Part shown: in pieces, positions 15,674 to 24,694 of the stretch | Layout of the letters: every line of letters begins with the position of its first letter | How positions within the stretch are numbered: position 1 is the stretch's first letter | DNA from: Rhizobium phaseoli | Lineage (GTDB): Bacteria; Pseudomonadota; Alphaproteobacteria; Rhizobiales; Rhizobiaceae | Reading direction: 5' to 3' | NCBI RefSeq assembly: GCF_010668805.1 | Contig: NZ_WUFT01000030.1 | Coordinates: 1 to 47,115, forward strand | DNA: 47,115 bases | Made by a program: the position numbers and the translations under genes | Notes under the pieces: generated by a model | Told to the model about the DNA's origin: nothing | Seen by the model: only the letters and a program-made list of their open reading frames with translations | Database searches by the model: none

Positions 15674-18124
15674 TCAAGCCTTCACCCGCACCATGTCAGG
15701 ATCATAAAGCGGCGCCAGCGAGACCGTGCAGGGGATGCGCTCCCTGGCGACATCGAGTTCATAGGTGCCGGAGAGGATGAAATCTTCCGTGACGCCATCG
15801 GCATTGCGGATGTAGCCATAGCCGATCGGCTTGCCGAGCGTATAACCGAAGCCGCCGCTCGACAGCCAGCCGACACGTTTTCCGTCGCGATAGATCGTTT
15901 CGCGGCCGAGCAGGACGGTATCGGGATCGTCGGGAACGAAGCAGGCGAGGCGCTTCTTCACCCCATCCGCCAGCTGCCGCTCGATCGCCTCCCGGCCGCG
16001 GAAGGCAGTGTTCTTCTTGATCTTCACCGCCCAGCCGAGGCCGGCTTCGACAGGCGTATGGTCGGGACCGATATCGGAGCCCCAAGCGCGATACCCCTTT
16101 TCCAGCCGGCAACTCTCGATGGCGCGGTAGCCGGCATTGACAAGGCCGAGATCGGCACCTGATGCCATCAGCACGTCATAAACCGTGGTGGCATATTCAA
16201 TCGGGATATGCAGTTCATAGCCGAGTTCGCCGACATAGGTGATGCGCAGCGCCCGCACCGGGCAACCCGATATGCCGACGGTTCTGACCTTGCCGAAGGG
16301 GAAGGCCGCATTCGAGACGTCGCTGCCCGTTACCTTTTCCAGCACGGCGCGGGAATTCGGTCCCATCAGCGACAGCACGCAATAGGCTGAGGTAACGTCG
16401 ACCAGTTCGGCATGCATCGCCGCCGGAATATTGCGGGCGATCCAGTTGAAGTCATGGGTGGCGAAACCGGTGCCGGTGACGATGTAATATTCGTCCTCGG
16501 CGATGCGGGCGACCGTCAAATCGCATTCGATGCCGCCCTTGTCGTTCAGCATTTGCGTGTAGACGAGCGATCCGACAGGCCTTGCGACATCGTTGGCGGC
16601 GATCCAGGAGAGTGCTGCCTCGGCATCCCTGCCCTTCAGCACGAATTTGGCGAAAGAGGTCTGGTCGAAGATGACGGCCGCCTCGCGCACCGCCCTATGT
16701 TCACGGCCGACGGCGGCAAACCAGTTCTGCCTGGAATAGCTATACACATCCTTCGGCTCCTCGTTGGCGAAGAGATCGGCAAACCAGTTCGGCCGCTCCC
16801 AGCCGAGCTTTTCGCCAAAACAGGCGCCCTGCGCCTTCAGCCGGTCATAAAGCGGCGATTTGCGGCAGGGGCGCCCGCTCGAATGCTCCTCCAACGGCCA
16901 GGCCATGGTGTAATGCTTGCCATAGGCCTCGAGCGTGCGCGTGCGTACCCAGTCGGTATCGAAATGCGGGCGGCCGAAACGGCGGATATCGACCGGCCAG
17001 AGATCGTAGGGCGGCTCACCCTTCGTCACCCATTCGGCAAGCGCCATGCCGGCGCCGCCGGCCGAGGCTATGCCGAAGGCGTTGAAGCCGGCGCCGACGA
17101 AGAAATTCTTCAGCTCGGGCGCCTCGCCGAGAATAAAATTGCCATCGGGCGTGAAGCTTTCCGGGCCGTTCAGCAGCTGCTTGACGCCAACATTTTCCAG
17201 CGCCGGAACGCGGCCGAGCGCCTGCTCCATGATCTGCTCGAAATGGTCGAAATTACTGTCCAGCAGCGTGTAGTGGAAACCTTCGGGGATCCCGTCTTTC
17301 GCCCAGGCAATGGGGTTCGGCTCGTAGCCGCCCATGACGATGCCGCCGACCTCCTCCTTGTAGTAGGTCAGGCGATCAGGATCGCGCAGCGTCGGCAGGT
17401 TGGAGGGCACGCCGAAGGATTCGGTGATGATGTATTGATGCTCGACGGAGACCAGCGGCACGTTGACGCCGAAACGCTGGCCAAAGGCGCGCGTCCATTG
17501 GCCGGCGCAGACGACGACCCGCTCGCATTCGATGCGGCCTTGCGCCGTCACGACGGCGCGGATCCTTCCCTTGTCGATCTCGAGATCGAGGACTTCGGTA
17601 TCCTCGAAGATCGAAACGCCGGACATCCGGGCGCCCTTTGCCAGCGCCTGCGTGATGTCGGAGGGATTGGCCTGGCCGTCTGTGGGAAGGAAGGCGGCCC
17701 CGACGAGATCATCGACCGTCATCAGCGGCCAGAGATCGAAAGCTTCCTGCGGCGTCAGCAATTGCATTTCTAGGCCGAAGGACTGGGCGGTGGTCGCCTG
17801 GCGCCTGACCTCCGTCCAGCGCTCCTCGTTGCAGGCAAGGCGCAGGCCGCCGTTCATCTTCCAGCCGGTGCCGAGGCCGGTTTCTTCCTCCAGCCGTTTG
17901 TAGAGATCGACGGAATAGCCGAGAAGCTGGGTGATATTGGCGCTGGTGCGCAACTGGCCAACGAGGCCGGCGGCATGGAAAGTGGTTCCCGAGGTGAGCT
18001 TCTTGCGCTCCAAGAGGACGGTATCGGTCCAGCCGAGCTTGCCGAGATGATAGGCTGTCGAGCAGCCGATGATACCGCCGCCGATGACAACGGCTTTTGC
18101 CGTCTTCGGTAATTCCTTCGTCAT
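15674..18124 (-). CDS. FAD-dependent oxidoreductase with GcvT domains (dimethylglycine/sarcosine dehydrogenase-like)
   Basis: An 816-aa two-part enzyme of the dimethylglycine dehydrogenase family. Residues 10-370 are a DAO-type FAD domain with AVVIGGGIIGCSTA; H50 in SGTTFHAAGLVGQLR matches the His that carries covalent FAD in this family. A short FAO_M-like linker follows. From about residue 430 to 805 there are GcvT and GcvT-C domains (VFDQTSFAKF, VTSAYCVLSLMGPNSRAVL, ELGYELHIP), which bind tetrahydrofolate and capture the released one-carbon unit. The likely role is oxidative demethylation of a methylated glycine or related amine, not proven. It starts immediately after the stop of the phosphotransferase gene, so the two are one operon. 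Confidence 0.9.
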   Translation of the reverse strand: MTKELPKTAKAVVIGGGIIGCSTAYHLGKLGWTDTVLLERKKLTSGTTFHAAGLVGQLRTSANITQLLGYSVDLYKRLEEETGLGTGWKMNGGLRLACNEERWTEVRRQATTAQSFGLEMQLLTPQEAFDLWPLMTVDDLVGAAFLPTDGQANPSDITQALAKGARMSGVSIFEDTEVLDLEIDKGRIRAVVTAQGRIECERVVVCAGQWTRAFGQRFGVNVPLVSVEHQYIITESFGVPSNLPTLRDPDRLTYYKEEVGGIVMGGYEPNPIAWAKDGIPEGFHYTLLDSNFDHFEQIMEQALGRVPALENVGVKQLLNGPESFTPDGNFILGEAPELKNFFVGAGFNAFGIASAGGAGMALAEWVTKGEPPYDLWPVDIRRFGRPHFDTDWVRTRTLEAYGKHYTMAWPLEEHSSGRPCRKSPLYDRLKAQGACFGEKLGWERPNWFADLFANEEPKDVYSYSRQNWFAAVGREHRAVREAAVIFDQTSFAKFVLKGRDAEAALSWIAANDVARPVGSLVYTQMLNDKGGIECDLTVARIAEDEYYIVTGTGFATHDFNWIARNIPAAMHAELVDVTSAYCVLSLMGPNSRAVLEKVTGSDVSNAAFPFGKVRTVGISGCPVRALRITYVGELGYELHIPIEYATTVYDVLMASGADLGLVNAGYRAIESCRLEKGYRAWGSDIGPDHTPVEAGLGWAVKIKKNTAFRGREAIERQLADGVKKRLACFVPDDPDTVLLGRETIYRDGKRVGWLSSGGFGYTLGKPIGYGYIRNADGVTEDFILSGTYELDVARERIPCTVSLAPLYDPDMVRVKA

Positions 18125-19000
18125 TTATTGTTCCTGCTCAAAGGCTTGATAGGCGCGTTCGAAGCGCGCGAGATTTTCGGCCGTATAGGCGGAATAGTCG
18201 AAATCGATGGTGGAGTGGATTTCGGAAATCATGCTCCAGAGCGTCTCACGCAATAGCGACGCGCATTTCATCGCGCGGTAGCGCCGGCTGAGGTCATCGG
18301 TCAGCGGCCGACCGTAATAGATCTCCAGCATCATGCGCTCGGCTACTTCCGGGAGTTCGTTGTTTGAGGCCAGTCCACCGAGGTCGAATAGCGGCGTGTT
18401 GAAGCCGGCATAATCCCAGTCGATCAGCCAGAGCCGCTTGCCGTCATCAAGAAAGTTGGCGGCCAGCAAGTCGTTATGGCCGAAGGCGATCTCGAACGGC
18501 CCTGCCACTGCTTCCAGCGTCTCGGCCTTGCCGATCAGCGCCGGCAGCAGCGGGAGATAGGTGCTGCCCGACGCCTTCAGATTGGCGGCGTAGTCGCGAA
18601 TGACGTGGAAGACCCAGAAGATCATTGCCTGGCCACGGAAATGCCTGGCGATATCGCAGTGGCAGGCGCGGACCAAGGGGACAATCCGGGTCAGCATTTC
18701 CGGTGTCCTGACATCCTCCGGCGAAAGCGCCCGCGCCTCGATATATTCGAGCACCAGCACGCCGGGCGAATGGTGGAGGACGGCAGGCGATATGCCGGCG
18801 GCATGGGCCGAACGGCTTGCGGCAAGCTCGTTCTGGCGGCTGATGTGGTGGATCGGAATATCCGTGCCGAGCCTCACCACGCAGCGCGCTACGGCATCGC
18901 TGACCAGATAATTCCTATTGGTGATGCCGCCGGATATCGGCGAAATCTCGATCGGGCCCTGCCAGATGCCAAGGGCATGAATCCTATCTTCAGGCGTCAC
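18125..19000 (-). CDS. choline/ethanolamine kinase-like phosphotransferase
   Basis: An APH/choline kinase-fold enzyme of 291 aa. The Brenner motif is H175-N-D177 in FGHNDLLAANFL with N182 as metal ligand, and WLIDWDYAG (D194) is the DFG-equivalent. The substrate is probably a small amino alcohol or amine. The GTG at 19000 is preferred: GGGGGAT lies just upstream. The alternative ATG at 19018 falls inside a dispersed intergenic repeat, so a start there is unlikely. The TAA directly abuts the ATG of the FAD/GcvT enzyme, suggesting joint work on a methylated amine. An aminoglycoside resistance role is not supported. Confidence 0.82.
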   Translation of the reverse strand: MTPEDRIHALGIWQGPIEISPISGGITNRNYLVSDAVARCVVRLGTDIPIHHISRQNELAASRSAHAAGISPAVLHHSPGVLVLEYIEARALSPEDVRTPEMLTRIVPLVRACHCDIARHFRGQAMIFWVFHVIRDYAANLKASGSTYLPLLPALIGKAETLEAVAGPFEIAFGHNDLLAANFLDDGKRLWLIDWDYAGFNTPLFDLGGLASNNELPEVAERMMLEIYYGRPLTDDLSRRYRAMKCASLLRETLWSMISEIHSTIDFDYSAYTAENLARFERAYQAFEQEQ

Positions 19001-19011
19001 GCTTATCCCCC

Positions 19012-19098
19012 AGAGCATGATGCCGAAAAGTGTGAGCGGTTTCGGACGACAGCATGCTCTAACTATTTAAGTTAGAACAGGATTCATCCTGTTCTAAC
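19012..19098 (+). repeat. rhizobial intergenic palindromic repeat, copy 2, with terminator-like hairpin
   Basis: 19012-19060 carries the same palindromic unit as 32911-32961 (core AAAAGTGTGAGCGG between AGAGCATG and CATGCTCT ends). It is joined to a perfect 13-bp inverted repeat at 19071-19098 (GTTAGAACAGGAT / ATCCTGTTCTAAC) with a 2-nt gap. It lies between the end of the ABC transporter operon and the start of the phosphotransferase gene, so the hairpin may end the transporter transcript on the minus strand. Confidence 0.85.
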
Positions 19099-19151
19099 GG
19101 CCCCATCCGGAAATGATGGGGCAGAGTGGGATCGGCTGTCAAGAAGGGCGG

Positions 19152-20228
19152 TTAGATCGTTTTGCCGGCGGCATCGAAGACGTGGCAGCGGGCCGGATCG
19201 AAGGAAGTCTTCACATTGGCGCCGCGCTCGACCTTCTGCTGGCCGTCGAGCGCAACGGTCAGGAGCTGACTATCGGGCGTCGTCGTGTAGAGCATGGTGG
19301 CGCCGCCAAGATTTTCGACGAGATCGATGTTGACGGTCGACAGTGCGATGGCGCCCTCGGCGAGGGAAAGATGTTCGGGACGGATGCCGAAGGTGACGTC
19401 CTGGCCTGCCTCGCCTTTCAGCCGGCGCGGCAGGCGAACCGAATTGCCGCAGACATGGATGCTGGTTTCCGTCTCGCCGACCTGCTCGATGCGGGCCTTG
19501 AGAAAATTCATTTTCGGACTGCCGATGAAGCCGGCGACAAAGCGGTTGGCCGGATTGTTGTAGAGATCGAGCGGCGCGCCGACCTGCTCGATACGGCCGG
19601 AATTCAACACGACGATCTTGTCGGCCATCGTCATGGCTTCGACCTGGTCATGGGTGACATAGATCATCGTATTACCCAGGCTGCGGTGCAGGCGGGAGAT
19701 CTCGACGCGCATCTGCACGCGCAGTTCGGCATCGAGGTTCGACAGCGGTTCGTCGAACAGGAATATGCGCGGCTCACGCACGATGGCCCGGCCGATCGCC
19801 ACACGCTGGCGCTGGCCGCCGGAGAGCGCCTTCGGCTTGCGCTCCAGGAGCTTTTCGATCTGCAGGATCTCGGCGGCGCGCTTCACCTTCGGTTGGATAT
19901 CGGTCTTCTTGTAACCCGCCGTCTCCAGGCCGAAGGCGAGGTTCTTGTAAACCGACATATGGGGATAGAGGGCATAGGACTGGAAAACCATGGCGATGCC
20001 ACGCTTGGCGGGCGCAACCTCGTTCATGCGCTCGCTGTCGAGAAGCAGCGCGCCGGCGGTGATCTCCTCAAGCCCGGCGATCATGCGCAGAAGGGTGGAT
20101 TTTCCGCAGCCGGAGGGGCCGACAAAAACGACGAATTCGCCGGGATCGATCGTCAGGTCGATGCCATGGATCACATCCAGCGAGCCGTAGCGCTTCTCGA
20201 CCTTCTGAAGAACGACACTGGTTGCCAT
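19152..20228 (-). CDS. CUT1-family ABC transporter ATPase (UgpC/MalK type)
   Basis: ATPase of a sugar importer, working at the inner face of the membrane with the two permeases encoded upstream. Walker A GPSGCGKST is at residues 37-45, the signature LSGGQ at 135-139, Walker B IFLFDE at 155-160 and the switch His at 193. The C-terminal third (residues 240-358) is the MalK-type OB-fold regulatory domain (FGIRPEHL). The 358-aa length is typical. It is the last gene of the operon SBP-permease-permease-dehydrogenase-ATPase, 31 bp after the Gfo/Idh/MocA gene. It could also energise other CUT1 permeases. Confidence 0.95.
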   Translation of the reverse strand: MATSVVLQKVEKRYGSLDVIHGIDLTIDPGEFVVFVGPSGCGKSTLLRMIAGLEEITAGALLLDSERMNEVAPAKRGIAMVFQSYALYPHMSVYKNLAFGLETAGYKKTDIQPKVKRAAEILQIEKLLERKPKALSGGQRQRVAIGRAIVREPRIFLFDEPLSNLDAELRVQMRVEISRLHRSLGNTMIYVTHDQVEAMTMADKIVVLNSGRIEQVGAPLDLYNNPANRFVAGFIGSPKMNFLKARIEQVGETETSIHVCGNSVRLPRRLKGEAGQDVTFGIRPEHLSLAEGAIALSTVNIDLVENLGGATMLYTTTPDSQLLTVALDGQQKVERGANVKTSFDPARCHVFDAAGKTI

Positions 20229-20259
20229 CTTCTCAAAACCCTCTCGTTTTATTTATCGG

Positions 20260-21333
20260 TTACTTCGTTCTTGCGCGCCAATCGGCGTATTTCGGGCTGT
20301 CAGGACCGACCGGCAGCGGCACGTCGGCGCCGCTGTCGGAAGACTGGTAAATGGCTGTCACCAGTTCCAGCGCGCGGCGGGCATCCATCGTCGTCACCGG
20401 CAGCGGCCCCTGGCCGCTGAGGAAGGCGTGGAACTGGCCCATCTGGGTGGTGAAACGCGGCGCGACCGGCTGCCAGTCGGCAATCACCCGGTCGATCTTT
20501 TCCCGCACGTCGTCATTCGCCGCGATAATCTTCCAGGGATCCTTGCCTGGGGTGTAGGGCTCGTGGCTGCTTTCGAACGTGACGTTCTCGAAGTGCAGCC
20601 TTAGCCGGCTCAATTGTTCCTGCGAACCAAGCGTGCAGGACAGCGAGACAAAGGCGCCGTTTTCCATCAGCAGGCTGGCGGAGGCGCAATCTTCCACCTC
20701 GATATCGTTGACGCGGGTGGCGACACGGCCGAAGACCCTTGCCGCCGGGCCCATCAGATGCATCATCATGTCGTGCAGATGCAGCGCATGGGTGACGAGC
20801 ACGCCGCCGAGTTCCGTCGCCCATTTGCCGCGCCAGGGCACGGCGTAATATTCCGGCTTGCGCAGCCAGAAGGTTTCGACCGAAGCCGTATAGGCCTTGC
20901 CGGCAATGCCGGCATCGATGATCCGCTTGGCCTTCTGAATGCCGTCGCCATAGCGATACTGGAAGATCGGCATCAGCACGCCTTTGGCGGCTCTTTCCGC
21001 TGCCATGATCGTATCGACACCGGCCAGGGAGCCGGTCAGCGGCTTTTCGCAGACGACATGTTTGCCGGCCGCGAGTGCCGCAACCACCTGTTCCAGATGA
21101 ATGCCGGGCGGGGTACAGATATCGATAATGTCGATGGTGTCGTCGGCCAGCAGGTCTGCAAAAGAGGCGGTGCGGCGTTCGATACCGAACTCGTCGCCGA
21201 CTGACGCCAGACGCTCTCCGTTCAGGTCGCAGATCGCCACGACCTCGAACTTGTCGGAATGCGGCAGGTAACCTTCGACGATGTGGGAGCGGCCGATGCC
21301 GCAGCCGACGATCGCCACCGTCTTGATGCTCAT
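20260..21333 (-). CDS. Gfo/Idh/MocA family oxidoreductase (A)
   Basis: A 357-aa NAD(P)-dependent sugar or inositol dehydrogenase of unknown substrate. The Rossmann motif GCGIGRSH is at residues 10-17 and the catalytic-lysine motif EKP at 96-98. The ATG at 21333 is set by AAGGAA upstream; the frame stays open into the permease gene but that part is a shadow. It lies inside an ABC sugar transporter operon, which implies it acts on the imported compound or a close product. It is distinct from the two other family members at 25504 and 28721. Confidence 0.92.
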   Translation of the reverse strand: MSIKTVAIVGCGIGRSHIVEGYLPHSDKFEVVAICDLNGERLASVGDEFGIERRTASFADLLADDTIDIIDICTPPGIHLEQVVAALAAGKHVVCEKPLTGSLAGVDTIMAAERAAKGVLMPIFQYRYGDGIQKAKRIIDAGIAGKAYTASVETFWLRKPEYYAVPWRGKWATELGGVLVTHALHLHDMMMHLMGPAARVFGRVATRVNDIEVEDCASASLLMENGAFVSLSCTLGSQEQLSRLRLHFENVTFESSHEPYTPGKDPWKIIAANDDVREKIDRVIADWQPVAPRFTTQMGQFHAFLSGQGPLPVTTMDARRALELVTAIYQSSDSGADVPLPVGPDSPKYADWRARTK

Positions 21334-21356
21334 GTCGTTCCTTCCCGCGATCGCCG

Positions 21357-22244
21357 TCAACGCTTCATGCCCGTCGTGGCGATGCCCTCGATCAGCAGAC
21401 GCTGGAAGAACAGGAAGAAGAAGAACACCGGCACCAGTGTCAGGGTCGACATGGCGAACAGACCGCCCCAATCCGATGCGCTGGTGGAGTCCACGAAGGT
21501 GCGCAGGCCGAGCTGGATCGTGTAGGTGTTCATGTCGTTCAGGTAGATCAGCGGACCGAAGAAATCGTCCCAGGTCCAGATGAAGGAGAAGATCGCGGCC
21601 GTCGCCAGCACCGGCAGCGACAGCGGCAACATGATCTTCCAGTAGATGCGCCAGGCGCTGCAGCCATCCATCATGGCGGCTTCGTCGAGTTCGCGCGGGA
21701 TGCCACGGAAGAACTGCACCATCAGGAAGATGAAGAAGGCATCGCTTGCCAGGAACTTCGGCACGACCAGCGGCAGGATAGTGTTGACCCAACCGAGATC
21801 GAGGAAGAGCACATATTGCGGGATCAGCGTCACGTGGTAGGGGATCATCAGCGTGCCGAGCATGATCGCGAACCAGAAATTGCGACCCGCGAACCGCAGC
21901 CGCGCAAAGGCGAAGGCCGTCAGCGAACAGGCGATGACATTGCCCGTCACCACCAGCAGCGAAATGACCAGCGAATTCCAGAAGAACCGGCCGAAGCTGA
22001 CATCGAGGCCGACCCAACCGCGCGCATAGGAGGAGAAATCGATCGACGACGGGATCAGCGAGGTCGACGAGAAGATCTCGGTTTCCGGCCTGACCGATGC
22101 CGAAACCATCCACAACAGCGGATAGAGCATCAGAAGCGATGCGGCGATCAGCAGGGCGTGGATGATGAGCGACGCCGGCAGGCTGCGCTTGGTGATGTCC
22201 GATGGCGGCCTGGCCGCAGTGACGGAAGCGGTCATCTCAGTCAT
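21357..22244 (-). CDS. CUT1 sugar ABC transporter permease (MalG/UgpE type)
   Basis: Inner-membrane permease of 295 aa with six predicted membrane segments. The cytoplasmic EAA loop is clear (DEAAMMDGCSAWRIYWKIML followed by PLSLPVLAT), the site that docks the ATPase. The N-terminal segment SLIIHALLIAASLLMLYPLLW is the first helix. It overlaps the end of the upstream permease gene by 8 bp, so both are translated together. Confidence 0.95.
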   Translation of the reverse strand: MTEMTASVTAARPPSDITKRSLPASLIIHALLIAASLLMLYPLLWMVSASVRPETEIFSSTSLIPSSIDFSSYARGWVGLDVSFGRFFWNSLVISLLVVTGNVIACSLTAFAFARLRFAGRNFWFAIMLGTLMIPYHVTLIPQYVLFLDLGWVNTILPLVVPKFLASDAFFIFLMVQFFRGIPRELDEAAMMDGCSAWRIYWKIMLPLSLPVLATAAIFSFIWTWDDFFGPLIYLNDMNTYTIQLGLRTFVDSTSASDWGGLFAMSTLTLVPVFFFFLFFQRLLIEGIATTGMKR

Positions 22245-23196
22245 CGTAGTGCACCCAATAACGCGAGGTCAGGAAGGAGAAGGCAGTGAAGATCGCGATG
22301 ATCACCACTAGGATCCAGGCGAGCGCCGAGGCATAGCCCATGCGGAAATTGCCGAAGGCTTCCTGATAGAGGTAGAGCGTGTAAAAGAGCGTCGAGTTGA
22401 TCGGACCCCCTGTGCCGCCGGAGATGATGAAGGCGGGCGTGAAGGCCTTGAAGGCATCAATCGTCTGGACGACGGCGTTGAAGAAGATCACCGGCGTCAG
22501 AAGTGGCAGTGTTATCTTGTAGAATTGCCGGAATTTCGAGGCGCCGTCGAGGCTTGCGGCCTCATACATATCCTGCGGGATTTGGCGCAGGCCGGCCAGG
22601 AAGATGATCATCGGCGAGCCGAACTGCCAGACGGACAGCGCCACCAGCGTGTAGATCGAATAATTCGGATGCGAGATCCAGCTCGGCCCCTCGATGCCGA
22701 TCTGGGCAAGCGCCGCGTTGATCAGGCCGTCGCTGGCGAAAAGCTGGCGCCAGAGCACGGCGATCGCCACGCTGCCACCCAGCAGTGAGGGGAGGTAGAA
22801 GATGGCGCGATAGATCGGCAGCCCACGCAGGCCGCGATTTAAAGCCATGGCGACCAGCAAGGCGAAGGTCAGCTTGAACGGCACCGATAAGACGACATAA
22901 GTCAGGGTTACGTGCATGGCGGCCGAGAATTTCGGATCCGCCGTGGCGATGCGCACGTAATTCGCCACCCCCACCCACCGCGGCGACTGAATCATGTCGA
23001 AGTCGGTGAAGGAGAGGTAGAGCGAAATCAGGGCCGGCCCGAGGGTCAACCCGAAAAAGCCGATGAGCCATGGCAAAAGGAAGAGATAGCCGGGAGCATT
23101 GGCATTCCAGAGACGCCGGAAGCGTCCTTCGGCCACGGCCCCCTGATAGCTTTCCACTGATATGGCCCCTGCGGGCGTGCGCATCGCATTGCTCAT
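22237..23196 (-). CDS. CUT1 sugar ABC transporter permease (MalF/UgpA type)
   Basis: Inner-membrane permease of 319 aa; the first helix (GYLFLLPWLIGFFGLTLGPA) is typical of UgpA-type proteins. The EAA loop reads YEAASLDGASKFRQFYKITL followed by PLLTP. Its start is 6 bp after the stop of the solute-binding protein gene, and it overlaps the next permease. It forms the heterodimeric channel with that protein. Confidence 0.95.
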   Translation of the reverse strand: MSNAMRTPAGAISVESYQGAVAEGRFRRLWNANAPGYLFLLPWLIGFFGLTLGPALISLYLSFTDFDMIQSPRWVGVANYVRIATADPKFSAAMHVTLTYVVLSVPFKLTFALLVAMALNRGLRGLPIYRAIFYLPSLLGGSVAIAVLWRQLFASDGLINAALAQIGIEGPSWISHPNYSIYTLVALSVWQFGSPMIIFLAGLRQIPQDMYEAASLDGASKFRQFYKITLPLLTPVIFFNAVVQTIDAFKAFTPAFIISGGTGGPINSTLFYTLYLYQEAFGNFRMGYASALAWILVVIIAIFTAFSFLTSRYWVHYDD

Positions 23197-23202
23197 ACGG
23201 GA

Positions 23203-24489
23203 TCAGCCTCGTGCGAGAATCTGCGTGATTTCAGTGACGAGCTGTTTGCCGCCATCGGCGGGAGACAGCTGTCCGAAGCCGACCTGTTCGGCGATGTTAC
23301 GCAACATCAACTCGCCCTCACCGGCCCCGGCCGGCGGCGGCGGCGGCAATTTGCCGGCGAGATCGCCAAGGCCGCTGACATAGGCAAGCGCAACCTTGCC
23401 ATTCTCGTCGAGCTTCGCCGCGACGACCTCGCGCATGGCGGCCGATTCCGGAATGCCGCGTTCGACATCCAGGAGCACCGCTGCCTCGGGGTTCTTGACG
23501 AAGAAATTGACGTAGTCCACCGCCTGATCCACCGATTTCGACTGGGCCGAGACCGAGAAGAACATCGAAGGCTTGCGATAATGGCCGCCCTTCGAATCTG
23601 CTTTGATGCGCATGTAGTTGGTGAGCGCCAGCTTGTCCTTGCTCATTGCCTGATAGGCGACGAATTGGTTGGAGTGGGCAAAACCGGCCGCAGACTTGCC
23701 GAGCGATACCGTGTTGGTTTCAATGTCGTTCTTGTCGAGCGCCTGGACGTCGGCAGGAACGCAGGCGCCGGCCTCACGAAACTTGGCCCACATGTCGTAC
23801 CATTCCGACGCATCGTCGACATCGAAGGCGATCTTGCCGTCGGCGGTATAGAGGCCCTTGCCGCGCTGACGCAGCCAGTTTTCGAACAGCGGTTCACCGC
23901 CGCTGCCATCGGCGATGCCGAACATGCCCTTGCGTTTGCCCGCCTTGGTGATCTCGACGCCCATGCGGCCGAACTCTTCCCAGGTGGTCGCTTGTGTCGG
24001 CAGATCGACACCCGCTTCCTTGAAGGCGGTGGTGTTCAGCACCGTCGCGGCCGAATTCGCCCCGAGACTGACGCCATAGAGATGGCCGTCGACACTGCCG
24101 CCTTCGACCTGCGCCTTGTCGAAATCATCAAGGTTCAGCTTCGCCGGCATGTAGGATTCGAGCGGCGCAAGCGCACCGCGCCGCGCATATTGAACGATAT
24201 AGCGATAGTCCATCTGGATGATATCGGGCGCATTGCGGCCGGCGACCTGGGTCGCAAGACGCGGCCAGTAATCGCCCCAGCCGAGGAATTCGCCGGTGAT
24301 CGACGTACCGGCATTCTTTGTCTGGTAAAGTTGGGAGACCTTGTTGGTGCGGTCGGCGCGCGGCTGCGAGCCCCACCACAGGAGACGCAGGCGCGTTTCC
24401 TGTGCCAAAGCGCTGGTTCCGAGCGCCGAAAGCGAAAGAAGCGTTGCGCCTCCCGCCACGAAGTTGCGTCTGCTTACACGTAGGCTCAT
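23203..24489 (-). CDS. extracellular sugar-binding protein of the ABC transporter (SBP-1)
   Basis: Periplasmic binding protein, family 1, of 428 aa. The N-terminus is a Tat-type signal (VSRRNFVAGGATLLSLSALG, cleavage near SALA-Q), so it is exported folded. The mature part begins LRLLWWGSQPRADRT. A very similar protein (SBP-2) is encoded at 34213-35499. The C-terminal region has a proline run (PPPPPA). The ATG at 24489 follows GGAGGAGG. First gene of the operon, divergent from the TetR gene and downstream of a TetR-type operator. Confidence 0.95.
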   Translation of the reverse strand: MSLRVSRRNFVAGGATLLSLSALGTSALAQETRLRLLWWGSQPRADRTNKVSQLYQTKNAGTSITGEFLGWGDYWPRLATQVAGRNAPDIIQMDYRYIVQYARRGALAPLESYMPAKLNLDDFDKAQVEGGSVDGHLYGVSLGANSAATVLNTTAFKEAGVDLPTQATTWEEFGRMGVEITKAGKRKGMFGIADGSGGEPLFENWLRQRGKGLYTADGKIAFDVDDASEWYDMWAKFREAGACVPADVQALDKNDIETNTVSLGKSAAGFAHSNQFVAYQAMSKDKLALTNYMRIKADSKGGHYRKPSMFFSVSAQSKSVDQAVDYVNFFVKNPEAAVLLDVERGIPESAAMREVVAAKLDENGKVALAYVSGLGDLAGKLPPPPPAGAGEGELMLRNIAEQVGFGQLSPADGGKQLVTEITQILARG

Positions 24490-24550
24490 TTTTTCCTCCT
24501 CCTAAGGGGAAGCGCCTCCACACGCTTCCGATGTAGTTATCCTTGCATAA

Positions 24551-24596
24551 ATAACTAATTGGTTACAAGCTACGAGCAAAGCGGCAAGCGTGTCAA
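24551..24596 (-). promoter_or_regulatory. promoter and TetR-type operator of the SBP-1 transporter operon
   Basis: On the minus strand TTGACA (24596-24591) is followed after 18 bp by a weak -10 (TAGCTT, 24572-24567). Immediately downstream is the 16-bp near-palindrome at 24551-24566 (plus strand ATAACTAATTGGTTAC), which fits RTAACY-N4-RGTTAC. A repressor here would cover the transcription start. The divergent TetR gene is the natural candidate binder. The same arrangement recurs at 25396-25441. Confidence 0.8.
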
Positions 24597-24694
24597 GCGG
24601 GGTGTCGGTTGTTGCTGGCAGCCCTTCCAAATTCGGTTTTTACAATTTCGCACCGAAGGCTTATGAGCGCAACATCCGAGACGGAGGGGAAACG

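Noticed and set aside
18125..19000. Aminoglycoside resistance gene
   Set aside because: The fold is shared, but the operon partner is a methylamine oxidase and the sequence fits the choline kinase-like group better.
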